64,000 nt of DNA from Pirellulales bacterium (GTDB lineage: Bacteria; Planctomycetota; Planctomycetia; Pirellulales; JACPPG01): NCBI GenBank assembly GCA_035546535.1, contig DASZWQ010000154.1, positions 22,811 through 86,810 of the forward strand. Direction: 5' to 3'. The position numbers and the translations under genes are program-made. A model generated the notes under the pieces. It made no database searches. It saw nothing but the letters and a program-made list of their open reading frames with translations, and had not been told where the DNA came from. Positions within the stretch are counted from its first letter, which is position 1, and every line of letters begins with the position of its first letter. Of this stretch, positions 51,448 to 60,447 are shown piece after piece.

Positions 51448-51792
51448 ATGCACAAGTTCTCGAAATGGATTCTTGGTCTGGTCGCTGTCGTGGTGGTCAG
51501 CGGAGCGCTGCTGGCGATCGACCGTGGTAATTCGCGCGCGACCGCCGCGCCCCCGCCGCCAGTCGGCGACCACTGGCAGAACTTCGACGGTCACTGGAGC
51601 TATTGGCACGAAGGGGACAAGCGCTGGTATTACACCGATGGCACGCACTGGTATTACCACAACGGCACGAGCTGGGTCGTGTATCAGTTCGACAAGCTGT
51701 TTGGTTTGAACGGATTTCACCATGGCGATTACCACCCGCCCGGTCCAGGCGTAAAGGTCGTGGTGCCGACGCACAGCGTGTGGCATCGCTAG
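51448..51792 (+). CDS. Small secreted aromatic-rich protein
   Basis: 114 residues. A signal peptide (about 1-30, FSKWILGLVAVVVVSGALLA) is followed by a Trp/Tyr/His/Asp-rich core: HWQNFDGHWSYWHEGDKRWY, YTDGTHWYYHNG and TSWVVYQF, three short repeats of an aromatic-Asp-Gly form. This suggests a small beta-hairpin repeat, perhaps carbohydrate-binding or cell-wall related. AAGGAG lies 7 nt before ATG 51448. It is followed by a twin-hairpin repeat. Confidence 0.65.
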   Translation: MHKFSKWILGLVAVVVVSGALLAIDRGNSRATAAPPPPVGDHWQNFDGHWSYWHEGDKRWYYTDGTHWYYHNGTSWVVYQFDKLFGLNGFHHGDYHPPGPGVKVVVPTHSVWHR

Positions 51793-51798
51793 AGCCGT

Positions 51799-51878
51799 CC
51801 TGCAGCCGGCCTCTGTAAGGCCGGGGCTCAATGTCATCGCCTCCGGGGTCGCAGACCCCGGCTACAGAAAATTGCAGG
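51799..51878. repeat. Second copy of the MITE-like twin-hairpin core, inverted
   Basis: Hairpins 51806-51824 (CCGGCCT-CTGTA-AGGCCGG) and 51843-51861 (CCGGGGTC-GCA-GACCCCGG) match, in reverse order and orientation, those of the element at 48780-48902, including the ATGTC-TCGC spacer and the GGCTACAGAAAA edge. The ends here are CCTGCA (51799-51804) and TGCAGG (51873-51878), not the 19-bp TIRs of the first copy. It lies between the aromatic-rich gene and dapL. Confidence 0.75.
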
Positions 51879-51933
51879 TCATAGCACGCCCTGGCGGCCC
51901 GGCTTGTTCGTCTGAGCTGATGCGGCTAATTTA

Positions 51934-51975
51934 CGGGTTCGCCGGTATCGCGAGTAACGCATGCTGGCGAACCCG
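51934..51975. promoter_or_regulatory. Perfect 10-bp hairpin upstream of dapL
   Basis: CGGGTTCGCC (51934-51943) and GGCGAACCCG (51966-51975) pair perfectly with a 22-nt loop, about 110 nt before the dapL ATG. It could be a leader structure, a terminator or another short repeat. No lysine-riboswitch architecture was recognised. Confidence 0.4.
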
Positions 51976-52085
51976 CGTTCTTTTCCGCGTTCCGAGGGCG
52001 AACAATCACTCCGGCCGTGCTCTCTCTTCCGTCGGAGAGGGATTCGTCCCGCCGCACAGCACACCAGACCGAATTCATACAACCG

Positions 52086-53318
52086 ATGAGCGATCCTTAC
52101 TTTCAAACGCTGTTCGCCGAACGGATTGGCGGTGCCAATTACGGCAAGGGCACCGAGATCTACAAGTTCGAGAAGATCAAGCGCGCCAAGCGCAAGGCCC
52201 TGGCCGAGCATCCCGAGCGGAAGCTGGTCGACTTCGGCATCGGCGAAAACGACGAGCTGGCGCCCGAGTCGATCCGCGCCGTGATGGCTCGCGAGATCAA
52301 TCAGCCGGCCAATCGTGGCTATGCCGACAACGGCATCGCGGAGTTCAAAGAAGCGGCGGCCCGGCTGATGAAGCGGCGCTTCGGCGTCGAACTCGATCCG
52401 GCGACCGAGGTGAACCACTGCATCGGCTCGAAGACGGCCCTGGCGATGTTGCCGGCGGCGTTCATCAACCCGGGCGATGTGACGCTGATGACCGTGCCCG
52501 GTTATCCGGTGGCGGGCACGCACACGAAATACTACGGCGGCGAAGTGCATCGCCTGCCGCTAAAGGCCGAGAATGGTTTTCTGCCCGACCTGGAATCGAT
52601 CCCGGCCGACATCAAGCGGCGCGCCAAGCTGTTGGTGCTCAACTATCCCAACAGCCCGACCGGCCGCGTGGCGACGCGCGACTTTTACGCGCACGTGATC
52701 GATTTCGCCAAGAAGAACAACATCGTCGTCGTGCAGGACGCGGCGCATATCTTCCTGACGTACGAGGGGGAACCGCTGAGTTTCCTTTCGGTGCCCGGCG
52801 CCAAGGACGTAGGCGTCGAGGTGCATTCGCTGTCGAAGGGCTACCACATGATCGGCTGGCGGATGGGCTGGGTCTGCGGCCATCCGAAAATCGTGCAAGC
52901 CTTTGCCGACATCAAGGACAACAGCGACTCGGGCCAGTTCATCGCCGTTCAAAAGGCGGCGGCTGCCGCGCTCGACGACGACAAGATCACGCAGCAAGTC
53001 CGCACCAAATACGAGCGCCGCTTGCGCAAGCTGGTCGACGTGCTCACGCGCTGCGGATTCGAGTGCAAGATGCCGGGCGGGACGTATTTTCTGTACACGC
53101 GCAGTCCGAAGGGAATCAAGAACGGCCCACAATTCGAGACGGCCGAAGCCGCGAGCCAATACCTGATCACCGAGCATTCGATCTGCACGGTCCCCTGGGA
53201 CGACGCGGGCGCGTACTTGCGGTTCTCGGTCACGTACGAAGCCCCGGACGAAGCGGCCGAAGACGCACTGATGGCCGAAACGGAAAAACGCCTGCGTCAT
53301 ATCCAGCCGGTGTTTTGA
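52086..53318 (+). CDS. dapL: LL-diaminopimelate aminotransferase (DapL)
   Basis: 410 residues, the usual DapL length. It is a class I aminotransferase: KLVDFGIGENDELAPESI, GYADNGIAEFKEAAARLMKR, NYPNSPTGRVATRDFY, the Asp that holds the pyridine nitrogen in VVQDAAHIF, and the PLP Lys in VHSLSKGYHMIGWRMGW. DapL converts tetrahydrodipicolinate directly to LL-diaminopimelate using glutamate, for lysine and cell-wall synthesis; it occurs in planctomycetes, chlamydiae and plants. A different class I aminotransferase cannot be excluded. Start ATG 52086 gives the family N-terminus; the ribosome site is weak. Confidence 0.78.
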   Translation: MSDPYFQTLFAERIGGANYGKGTEIYKFEKIKRAKRKALAEHPERKLVDFGIGENDELAPESIRAVMAREINQPANRGYADNGIAEFKEAAARLMKRRFGVELDPATEVNHCIGSKTALAMLPAAFINPGDVTLMTVPGYPVAGTHTKYYGGEVHRLPLKAENGFLPDLESIPADIKRRAKLLVLNYPNSPTGRVATRDFYAHVIDFAKKNNIVVVQDAAHIFLTYEGEPLSFLSVPGAKDVGVEVHSLSKGYHMIGWRMGWVCGHPKIVQAFADIKDNSDSGQFIAVQKAAAAALDDDKITQQVRTKYERRLRKLVDVLTRCGFECKMPGGTYFLYTRSPKGIKNGPQFETAEAASQYLITEHSICTVPWDDAGAYLRFSVTYEAPDEAAEDALMAETEKRLRHIQPVF

Positions 53319-53375
53319 GCTGCGGTCGCGTGCGTAGCGGATGGCCAACCCGCGATGATAATTGGGATCGCGAAC

Positions 53376-53446
53376 ACCAGCGCGAAGCGCTAGCGAGGGT
53401 TTTCCTCTGCGAACGCACAGAACCCTCGCTGGCGCTTCGGGCTAGT
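53376..53446. repeat. Palindromic repeat (family B, copy 2) between convergent genes
   Basis: The left arm (53376-53401, with GCGCGAAGCGCTAGCGAGGG) pairs with the right arm (53421-53446, with CCCTCGCTGGCGCTTCGGG) over about 22 of 26 positions. A smaller inner palindrome is TCTGCGAACGCAGA-like at about 53406-53421. The right arm is nearly identical to 34207-34231. It sits between the convergent dapL and hotdog genes. Confidence 0.75.
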
Positions 53447-53481
53447 ATGCGCGCGGTGTTCGGTCCGAGCCTCTCGCGAAG

Positions 53482-53952
53482 CTACGACTTCTTCAGTTTC
53501 TCGCGCGAGACGACCATATAGATCGAGTCGCCGCGGGCGACTTCTTTCCCCTCTTCGTTCCGTACCACGCTCTCGGCGTGAATGATCTGGCGGCCGGGGC
53601 GCGTGACCGTCGATTCGCAATAGATCATGCCCTCGGAAACCGGCCGAAAGAATTTGATCCGCAGATCGACCGAGACGATCGACGTGATGTCGTCGTGCTT
53701 TTTCACGTTCAAGAGCAGAATCGAGTGCGCGATGCCCGTGTCGACCAAAGTAGCGATGATCCCGCCGTGCATGATCATGGCCGGCTGGGTTAGGTCGGGC
53801 CGATAGGCGACCTTGAGCATCGACCAGCCGGGCCGCATGTCGACCACTTCCATGCCGATCAGTTTGAAGAACGGCCACTCGCGGGCGTGCTCGAGAATGC
53901 GTTCCCGGGCCTTGAGCACTTCGGGATCGGTCGGCATTTCAGGGGCGGTCAT
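53482..53952 (-). CDS. PaaI-like hotdog-fold thioesterase
   Basis: 156 residues. The hotdog signature is MIMHGGIIATLVDTGIAHSI, with an N-terminal helix EWPFFKLIGMEVVDMRPGWS and later VDLRIKFFRPVSEG strand. Members hydrolyse acyl-CoA thioesters, often phenylacetyl-type; substrate unknown. ATG 53952 has GGAG about 8 nt upstream; the frame extends to 54228 but with Arg-rich sequence. It is divergent from the aldehyde dehydrogenase. Confidence 0.85.
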   Translation of the reverse strand: MTAPEMPTDPEVLKARERILEHAREWPFFKLIGMEVVDMRPGWSMLKVAYRPDLTQPAMIMHGGIIATLVDTGIAHSILLLNVKKHDDITSIVSVDLRIKFFRPVSEGMIYCESTVTRPGRQIIHAESVVRNEEGKEVARGDSIYMVVSREKLKKS

Positions 53953-54152
53953 GCGGCGCTCCGCGAGAGGGGGCATTCGTGTGGATGTCGCAGTATGGTA
54001 GGCGTCCTGCCGGTCGCCGGCCAGTGGCGGCAACGGCGCAAGCCTGGTCGCGCCCAAGGCTTCACGAACGCCGCGCGTCCCGGATAATACAGCCGGACGA
54101 TAGACCCGTCGCGGACGGTCGCGACTTTCAAACGCTTGTCGGAGCATGACCC

Positions 54153-55568
54153 ATGAAGATGTTCGTCGCGGGCAAGTGGATCGAAAAGTCGCAGCGCGCC
54201 GAGGTAAAAAACCCGTTCGACGGTTCAATGATCGACACCGTGCCGAAGGCTGAGCCTGCGGATGTCGAGGCAGCCCTTGCCGGCGCCGTAGAGGGCGCCG
54301 CCGACATGCGGCGGACGACCGGCTACCAGCGCTACGAAATCCTGCACCGGGCGAGCGAGATCATGCGCTCCCGCGCCGACGAACTTGGCCGGCTGATCAG
54401 CCAGGAGGAAGGCAAAACGCTGGCCGAGGGGCGCGGCGAAGCCCTGCGCGCCACCGAGACGATGGAGCTGTCGGCCGAGGAAGCCAAACGCATCGGTGGC
54501 GAAGTCCTGCCGCTCGACGGCGCATCGGCCGGCGGCGGCAAGCTCGGTTTTACCCTGCGGGTGCCGTGTGGTGTCGTGGTGGCGATCACGCCTTTCAACT
54601 TTCCACTGAACCTGGTCTGCCACAAGGTCGGGCCGGGGCTGGCCGCGGGGAACGCCGTGATCGTGAAGCCGGCCAGCGACACGCCGCTGTCCGCCTTGCG
54701 GCTGACCGAGATTCTGCTCGAGGCAGGGCTCCCGCCGTCGGGCATCGCCTGCTTGACCGGCGCCGGAGGTGAAATCGGCGCAGCCCTGGCACGCGATCCT
54801 CGGGTGCGCAAAATCAGCTTCACGGGCAGCCGCGATGTGGGGGAAAAACTGTGCCAGGCGGCCGGGCTGAAGCGCGTCACGATGGAACTAGGCTCGAACA
54901 GCCCGCTGATCGTGATGCAGGACGCCGATCTTGCGAAAGTGGCCAAGGCCACGGTGGCCACCGGCTACGGTAATGCCGGCCAGGTGTGCATTTCGACGCA
55001 GCGCGTGCTGGTGATGGATAAGGTGTACGACGATTTTCTCGACGTGCTGAAACCGCAAGTCGCGGCGCTGCGCGTGGGCGATCAGCTCAATCCGCAAACG
55101 CAAATGGGCCCCATGATCCGCGAGGCGGATGCCAGGCGCGTCGAGCAATGGATCCACGACGCGGCGGCCGGCGGTGCCCGGGTGTTAACCGGAGGTGGGC
55201 GAAGCGGGGCGCTGGTCGAACCAGCGCTCGTGGCCGACGTGCGGCCCGACATGCGTATCAGTTGCGACGAACTGTTCGGCCCGGCCGTGGCGGTAACCCG
55301 CTGCGCTAACATCGACGAGGCCATCCGCCTGGCCAATGACACCAACTACGGGCTAAGCGCGGGCATTTTCACGCAGGATATCGATTGGGCCATCCGCTTC
55401 GCCCGCGAGGTCGAATCGGGCAATCTGCACATCAATTGGGGGCCCGGCTGGCGGGCCGACCTGATGCCCTACGGCGGATTGAAGGAAAGCGGCATGGGCA
55501 AGGAGGGCCCGAAGTACGCGATCGCCGAGATGACCGAGCTGAAGAGCGTGGTCATCCACGGCAGCTAG
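54153..55568 (+). CDS. NAD(P)-dependent aldehyde dehydrogenase
   Basis: 471 residues. The family motifs are complete: VVAITPFNFPLNLVCHKVGP, NAVIVKPASDTPLSALRL, the cofactor turn ISFTGSRDVGEKL, catalytic Glu in VTMELGSNSPLIV and catalytic Cys in GNAGQVCISTQRV; the C-terminal NWGPGWRADLMPYGGLKESG is also typical. It oxidises an aldehyde to an acid, or for GAPN-like members to a phosphoglycerate. It resembles the lactaldehyde/GAPN branch, but the substrate is unproven. It is divergent from the thioesterase. Confidence 0.9.
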   Translation: MKMFVAGKWIEKSQRAEVKNPFDGSMIDTVPKAEPADVEAALAGAVEGAADMRRTTGYQRYEILHRASEIMRSRADELGRLISQEEGKTLAEGRGEALRATETMELSAEEAKRIGGEVLPLDGASAGGGKLGFTLRVPCGVVVAITPFNFPLNLVCHKVGPGLAAGNAVIVKPASDTPLSALRLTEILLEAGLPPSGIACLTGAGGEIGAALARDPRVRKISFTGSRDVGEKLCQAAGLKRVTMELGSNSPLIVMQDADLAKVAKATVATGYGNAGQVCISTQRVLVMDKVYDDFLDVLKPQVAALRVGDQLNPQTQMGPMIREADARRVEQWIHDAAAGGARVLTGGGRSGALVEPALVADVRPDMRISCDELFGPAVAVTRCANIDEAIRLANDTNYGLSAGIFTQDIDWAIRFAREVESGNLHINWGPGWRADLMPYGGLKESGMGKEGPKYAIAEMTELKSVVIHGS

Positions 55569-55606
55569 ACGAGGCGGAACGCCTAAGCGACTTCTGCGCC
55601 TGCGGC

Positions 55607-55630
55607 GCCCGGACAACGAGTTGTCCGGGC
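55607..55630 (+). terminator. Strong GC hairpin after the aldehyde dehydrogenase
   Basis: GCCCGGACAAC (55607-55617) and GTTGTCCGGGC (55620-55630) pair perfectly over 11 bp with a GA centre, 38 bp after the stop. No T-run follows. The rest of the 395-bp gap to the ABC gene (55569-55963) shows no gene. Confidence 0.55.
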
Positions 55631-55963
55631 CGCCCGGCGGGGCTGGCCGTTTGCGGATTCAGAGCGCGACGGGTCCTCCGCCCGGCCCGGAAAACACGGC
55701 GTCCCGGCAGGCTCGGCGTCTGTACCGGCTATCTCCGGCCGGCTATAGTCGAGGTTTCGGCATGTGCGTTCAGGGCCTGGCTGGGCGCCCACCCATGCAT
55801 TTGCCGATCGTGTACGAACTGCGGGCACTGTAGGTTCGTATCAGCTTGCAGTGCAGTAGCGCTCGAGGGGCATACTGCGCCCGTTCGGGTCCTGTAGCAC
55901 ACCCTCGGTTTGCCGGGCCATTCATTCTTATTTCCTTATCTCGGAAGGTGTTCGAGGCTCTCT

Positions 55964-56893
55964 ATGCCGACAGCGACCAGCACCGCAACCGCATCAGGCG
56001 GCAAGCCAGCCGCCGACCAGGTTGTCGTCGAAACTCGCAACCTGTCGAAAATCTATCGCGACTTCTGGGGCCGCCAGAAAGTGCGGGCTCTCAAGGCGCT
56101 CGACCTGGAAGTGCGCCGCGGAGAGATATTCGGCCTCTTAGGACCGAACGGCTCGGGCAAGACGACCACGATCAAGCTGCTTTTGGGGCTGCTCTTCCCC
56201 ACCAGCGGCGAGGCATTGGTCTTCGGAAAGCAGGCCACCGACGTCACGAAGAACGAACGCATCGGTTACCTGCCCGAAGAATCGTATCTCTATCGATTTT
56301 TGAACGCCGAAGAGACGCTCGACTTTTACGGCCGGCTGTTCGACATGCCCGCCAAGATCCGCAAGGAGCGCACGCAGGAATTGATCGACCTGGTGGGCCT
56401 GCGGTGGGCGAAGCGTCGGCAGTTGCGCGAATACTCCAAAGGCATGACGCGGCGTATCGGCCTGGCCCAGGCGCTGATCAACGACCCGGAACTGATCGTG
56501 CTCGACGAGCCGACGTCCGGGCTCGATCCGATCGGCACCCGCGAGATCAAGGACCTGATCCTCAAGCTGCGGGATCAAGGCAAGACCGTGCTGTTGTGCA
56601 GCCACCTGCTGCCCGACGTGCAGGACGTCTGCGACCGCATCGCGATTCTGTACCAGGGCGAACTGAAGGAGCTGGGCCGCGTCGACACGCTGCTGAAATT
56701 GCGCGAGGTGACCGAAATTCGCACCACGGCGCTCGATGACGCAGCCAAGGCCGAGATCGAGGCGGTCGTCCGCCGGCACCAGGGTAACGTACTGAAAATC
56801 GACAACCCAACCACGACGTTGGAAGAACTGTTCCTGGGCATCGTGCGTGAAAGCGAAGCGCATCCGGGCCGACGCCCCACGGAGAAGACTTAA
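55964..56893 (+). CDS. ABC transporter ATPase subunit (ABC-2 type)
   Basis: 310 residues. Walker [15 protein letters not shown], signature [16 protein letters not shown], Walker [14 protein letters not shown] and the H-loop [11 protein letters not shown] are present, as in CcmA/NatA-type ATPases. It should power the membrane protein encoded next, 142 bp downstream. ATG 55964 with GAGG 8 nt upstream was preferred over an ATG at 55910. The last 25 residues are a charged extension. Confidence 0.9.
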   Translation: MPTATSTATASGGKPAADQVVVETRNLSKIYRDFWGRQKVRALKALDLEVRRGEIFGLLGPNGSGKTTTIKLLLGLLFPTSGEALVFGKQATDVTKNERIGYLPEESYLYRFLNAEETLDFYGRLFDMPAKIRKERTQELIDLVGLRWAKRRQLREYSKGMTRRIGLAQALINDPELIVLDEPTSGLDPIGTREIKDLILKLRDQGKTVLLCSHLLPDVQDVCDRIAILYQGELKELGRVDTLLKLREVTEIRTTALDDAAKAEIEAVVRRHQGNVLKIDNPTTTLEELFLGIVRESEAHPGRRPTEKT

Positions 56894-57035
56894 GCGTACA
56901 GGCGCGGCGGGTCTCTTTGTCCGTATTTCGCCGCGAATGCATTGAGGCATGTCATTGATTATTCCGCCGACTTCGGCGACGGCCGTCGGGTCTTATCAAT
57001 ACGATTTCATCCCTTAATCGTCCTTACTCTCTTTC

Positions 57036-58823
57036 ATGGTCCTCGAACACGAACCGCTACCCTTTGAGCAGTGGCTGGCCGAGAGCCTGCCGTTGTGGCT
57101 GGCGACGATCGGTGCCTTGGCACTGGGCATTCTCATCGTCGGATTCCTCTTTACGGCCGTGGTGAACGGCCCGATACGCGCCGGCGACACGATTTATCGG
57201 CTGTTGGCCGGAGGATTGATCGATCTGGTAAAGATCTCGCCGCGGCGCGTGATCGCCCTGGCCCGTCTGGCCGTGCAGGAATCGTTGCGGCGCCGCGTGC
57301 TGGCCGGGCTGGCCGTGTTCGTCGTGATCCTGGCGTTCGCCATCTGGTTTCTTGACGCGCGCACCCCCGATCCCGCGAAGCTCTACCTGAGCTTCGTGCT
57401 CACCGCCACGACCTGGCTGGTGATGATCATGATGGTGTTCTTGAGCGCTTTCAGCCTGCCGAACGACATCAAGAACCATACGATTTACACCATCGTCACC
57501 AAGCCGGTGCGACCGAGCGAGATCGTGCTGGGCCGTATCGTCGGCTTTACGGCCGTGGGAACGGCGCTTTTGGCCATCATGGGGTTCTTTAGCTACGTTT
57601 TCGTCGTGCGTGCCCTGAATCACACGCACGACTTGTCGATGGGCGATCTGGCACCAACGGCCGCGCAGGGCGAACTGTCCGGCCGCACGGGTCTGACGCG
57701 CAATCACTTTCATCCGGTTACGGTCGATGCCGAAGGCAATGGCGTGACGGACACCGCCCAGGGGCACTGGCACGAAGTGACGGCTTCGGGCGCGGGCACG
57801 AGCGCATCGCTTACTGTCGGCCCGCCGCAGGGGCAATTTCATGCCCGAGTGCCCATTTACGGCAAGCTGCAATTCTTCAACCAGGCCGGGCAGCCCGTCG
57901 AGAAAGGAATCAACGTCGGCAACGAGTGGACGTACCGCAGCTATATCGAGGGGGGAACGCGTGCGGCCGCGCGGTGGCGCTTCAAAGACGTCCGCCGCGA
58001 GGATTTTCCCAAGGGCTTGCGACTGAACATGACAATCAGCGTGTTCCGTTCGCACAAGGGAAACATCGAGCAGACCGTCGTCGGCAGCTATACGCTCCGC
58101 AATCCGCGCACGGGCGTCACTTCGCCGGGTCAGAATTTCTTCGCCAAGGAATACGCCATCGACGATCGGGAGGTTCCCGAGAAGTTCAAGGATCCCACCG
58201 GCAAGGACAAGACGCTCGATTGGTACGACGATCTGGTCGACAACGGCGAACTGGAAATCGAGCTCTCGTGCTTGCAGGGAGGTCAGTATTTCGGCATGGC
58301 TCAGCCGGACCTGTACCTGCTGCCGCGCGAAGGCTCGTTCGAAGCGAACTTCGTGAAGGGTTACATCGGTATTTGGCTGCAGATGCTGCTGGTCACGGCC
58401 TTTGGCGTGATGTGGAGCACATTCCTCAATGGATCGGTGGCCATGCTGGCGACGCTGATGACGCTGATCGCGGGGCTGTTCGCCCCCTGGGTGCAGGAGC
58501 TTGCCAGCGGCAAGGTGATCGGCGGCAATACGTTCGAAGCGGCCTTCCGCATCGTCACACAAACCGGCATCACGGCCCCGTTGGACGAGAATCTGACGAC
58601 CTCGGTTGTTCAGGGGTTGGACGCAGCCACGTTGTGGCCCATGAAGATCATTGCCAACCTGCTGCCTGACATCAGCAGGTTCGACGATTCGAGTTATGTC
58701 GCGGAAGGTTTCGATATCCCCGCATACGTTCTGGCCGAGAACTCGTTGACCGTGCTCGGCTTCGTCGTCCCACTATTTATCTTCGGATTCTTGTTCTTGA
58801 AGATGCGCGAGGTGGCCAAATGA
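57036..58823 (+). CDS. ABC transporter membrane subunit with large periplasmic insert
   Basis: 595 residues. An N-terminal helix pair (about 20-50, LWLATIGALALGILIVGFLF) and helices up to about 210 (RRVLAGLAVFVVILAFAIWF, FTAVGTALLAIMGFFSYVFV) are followed by a soluble insert of about 230 residues (His/Gly-rich near 220-275), then C-terminal helices from about 445 (IGIWLQMLLVTAFGVMWSTF). This is an ABC-2-like permease with an uncommonly large extracytoplasmic domain. It is cotranscribed with the ATPase, and its TGA overlaps the next ATG (ATGA at 58820-58823). Confidence 0.85.
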   Translation: MVLEHEPLPFEQWLAESLPLWLATIGALALGILIVGFLFTAVVNGPIRAGDTIYRLLAGGLIDLVKISPRRVIALARLAVQESLRRRVLAGLAVFVVILAFAIWFLDARTPDPAKLYLSFVLTATTWLVMIMMVFLSAFSLPNDIKNHTIYTIVTKPVRPSEIVLGRIVGFTAVGTALLAIMGFFSYVFVVRALNHTHDLSMGDLAPTAAQGELSGRTGLTRNHFHPVTVDAEGNGVTDTAQGHWHEVTASGAGTSASLTVGPPQGQFHARVPIYGKLQFFNQAGQPVEKGINVGNEWTYRSYIEGGTRAAARWRFKDVRREDFPKGLRLNMTISVFRSHKGNIEQTVVGSYTLRNPRTGVTSPGQNFFAKEYAIDDREVPEKFKDPTGKDKTLDWYDDLVDNGELEIELSCLQGGQYFGMAQPDLYLLPREGSFEANFVKGYIGIWLQMLLVTAFGVMWSTFLNGSVAMLATLMTLIAGLFAPWVQELASGKVIGGNTFEAAFRIVTQTGITAPLDENLTTSVVQGLDAATLWPMKIIANLLPDISRFDDSSYVAEGFDIPAYVLAENSLTVLGFVVPLFIFGFLFLKMREVAK

Positions 58824-60328
58824 ACCAGCGCCCATTCATTCGCAAACTTGTGTATCTGGCATTGTTGGTGGTGCTGCTGGTGCCGCTTTCGCTGTTGAGC
58901 ATGCCGGCGCGATACGCCACGCCCGACGAGCCGGGCAGCGCCGGCGGCATGCTGGCCCGACTGCGCGAAGAATACAAGCTGGGTCAGGCCAACCTCGGGC
59001 AAGTCGATCCCACCAGCGAAACGATCAAGCTGGCCACGCTAGGCATGCGCAACATCGCCGCGACGCTGCTGTGGAAAAAAGCCAACGACTCGAAAATGCG
59101 CGAGGACTGGACCGCGTTCTCGGCCACGGCCGAACAGATCATCAAGGTGCAGCCGAACTTTCCCACCGTCTGGCAATTTCAGGGGTGGAACCTGTCCTAC
59201 AACATCTCGGCCGAGTTCGACGACGTTCGTGACCGTTATTTCTGGGTGATGAAGGGCATCCGGTTCCTGCAGGATGGCGTGGCCTACAACGATGCCGCTC
59301 CGCGGCTGGTCTGGTTCGTGGGCTGGGTGCTGTCGCAAAAGATCGGCATGGCTGACGAGAAAGTGCAGTATCGGCGCTATTTCCGCGAGGACACCGACTT
59401 CCACGGCACGCGACCGCTCGACCAGCGCGACAACTGGCTGGTCGGCCGCGAATGGTATCTCGATGCCGAACGCACGGCCGAACGCGAGGAGATGCTCGAC
59501 AAGCTGAATCCGCTCGTGTTCCTCTTCCATGCGCCGAAAAACCGCATCAATTACGCCACGTCGCTGGAGGAAGAGGGGGTCTTCGAAGAAAAAGCCGCGG
59601 TGGCTTGGGCAACCGCGCTGCGCGACTGGCAGGCCTTCGGCACGCGCGACATTCGCACGGGCGCCGCCACCACGATTCGTGCCAACGACCGTGACGCCGT
59701 GAAGCGGCGCATCGAGGAATTGACGGCCGAGTTGGATAAGTTTCCGCCAGCCGACCGTCGGGAAGCACTACTCAAGGACAAGCGCGCCAAGCTCACCGAA
59801 GAAGAACTCAAAATCGAGGCCACGCCCCCCGCCGAACGCACCGAAGAGCAGTACCGCGCCGCGATGGCCATTGCGGACAAGTTGCAGCTCCGGCCACGGG
59901 AACTCGCCGAGCTCGTGACGGTGGACCAGCGCGAAGAAGCAAGAAAAGTCGCGATTGCCGTCGACGAACAGGAACAACAACTACAGCAAATTGAACGGGC
60001 ACGCGAAGTACTGAACTATCCGTACTGGCTGTTGCGCTGCGAACTCGAACGGCAGCCAGAGACCATCGAGGCCCGACGCCTTGTCTATCAGGCCGATAAT
60101 GCCGCCCGCGCGCAATCGCTGCTCGAAGCCAAACAACTCTACAAGGACGGCTTTGCCAAGTGGAACGAGGCGCTGAAAAACTATCCCCAGATGCGCGTGG
60201 ACCACCTGTTTGGCGAAGACATGATGATCTTCATCAACCGTTATCGCACCCTGATCAAGCGCATGGATGAACAGTTCCCCGAAGATTTCCCCCTGCAGGA
60301 CATCATCGACGCGCACCGTGAGATATAG
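58820..60328 (+). CDS. Membrane-anchored helical protein, third gene of the ABC operon
   Basis: 502 residues. One N-terminal helix (KLVYLALLVVLLVPLSLLS) anchors a large extracytoplasmic, mostly helical domain: KLATLGMRNIAATLLWKKAN, VQPNFPTVWQFQGWNLSYNI (TPR-like), and a central charged coiled-coil (EELTAELDKFPPADRREALL). I do not recognise a named family; a TPR-like accessory subunit of the exporter is likely. Translational coupling to the permease through ATGA supports a common complex. Confidence 0.75.
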   Translation: MNQRPFIRKLVYLALLVVLLVPLSLLSMPARYATPDEPGSAGGMLARLREEYKLGQANLGQVDPTSETIKLATLGMRNIAATLLWKKANDSKMREDWTAFSATAEQIIKVQPNFPTVWQFQGWNLSYNISAEFDDVRDRYFWVMKGIRFLQDGVAYNDAAPRLVWFVGWVLSQKIGMADEKVQYRRYFREDTDFHGTRPLDQRDNWLVGREWYLDAERTAEREEMLDKLNPLVFLFHAPKNRINYATSLEEEGVFEEKAAVAWATALRDWQAFGTRDIRTGAATTIRANDRDAVKRRIEELTAELDKFPPADRREALLKDKRAKLTEEELKIEATPPAERTEEQYRAAMAIADKLQLRPRELAELVTVDQREEARKVAIAVDEQEQQLQQIERAREVLNYPYWLLRCELERQPETIEARRLVYQADNAARAQSLLEAKQLYKDGFAKWNEALKNYPQMRVDHLFGEDMMIFINRYRTLIKRMDEQFPEDFPLQDIIDAHREI

Positions 60329-60415
60329 GAACGGGCCTCCCTGAGGCTGTCTGATCGACGTGGATTCGCCACCGTCGCTCCTGACAGCCAACGACCTGAT
60401 CCTGCGCCGCTCGCG

Positions 60416-60442
60416 GACGGTCGTAGCCCGACTGCGGCCGTC
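60416..60442 (+). terminator. Hairpin terminator of the ABC operon
   Basis: GACGGTCGTAG (60416-60426), loop CCCGA, CTGCGGCCGTC (60432-60442): 11 pairs including two G-U pairs that form only in plus-strand RNA. It is 88 bp after the operon's last stop and 5 bp before the end of the convergent hydrolase gene. Confidence 0.5.
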
Positions 60443-60447
60443 AGGCG

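Noticed and set aside
51872..53521. A 549-residue open frame overlapping dapL in another frame
   Set aside because: DapL motifs are complete in their own frame; the other frame is Arg/Gly-rich and runs through the convergent repeat and into the opposite-strand gene.
57057..58562. A 501-residue open frame antisense to the ABC permease
   Set aside because: The plus-strand permease has clear membrane helices and operon context; the antisense product is Arg/His/Gln-rich without a domain.
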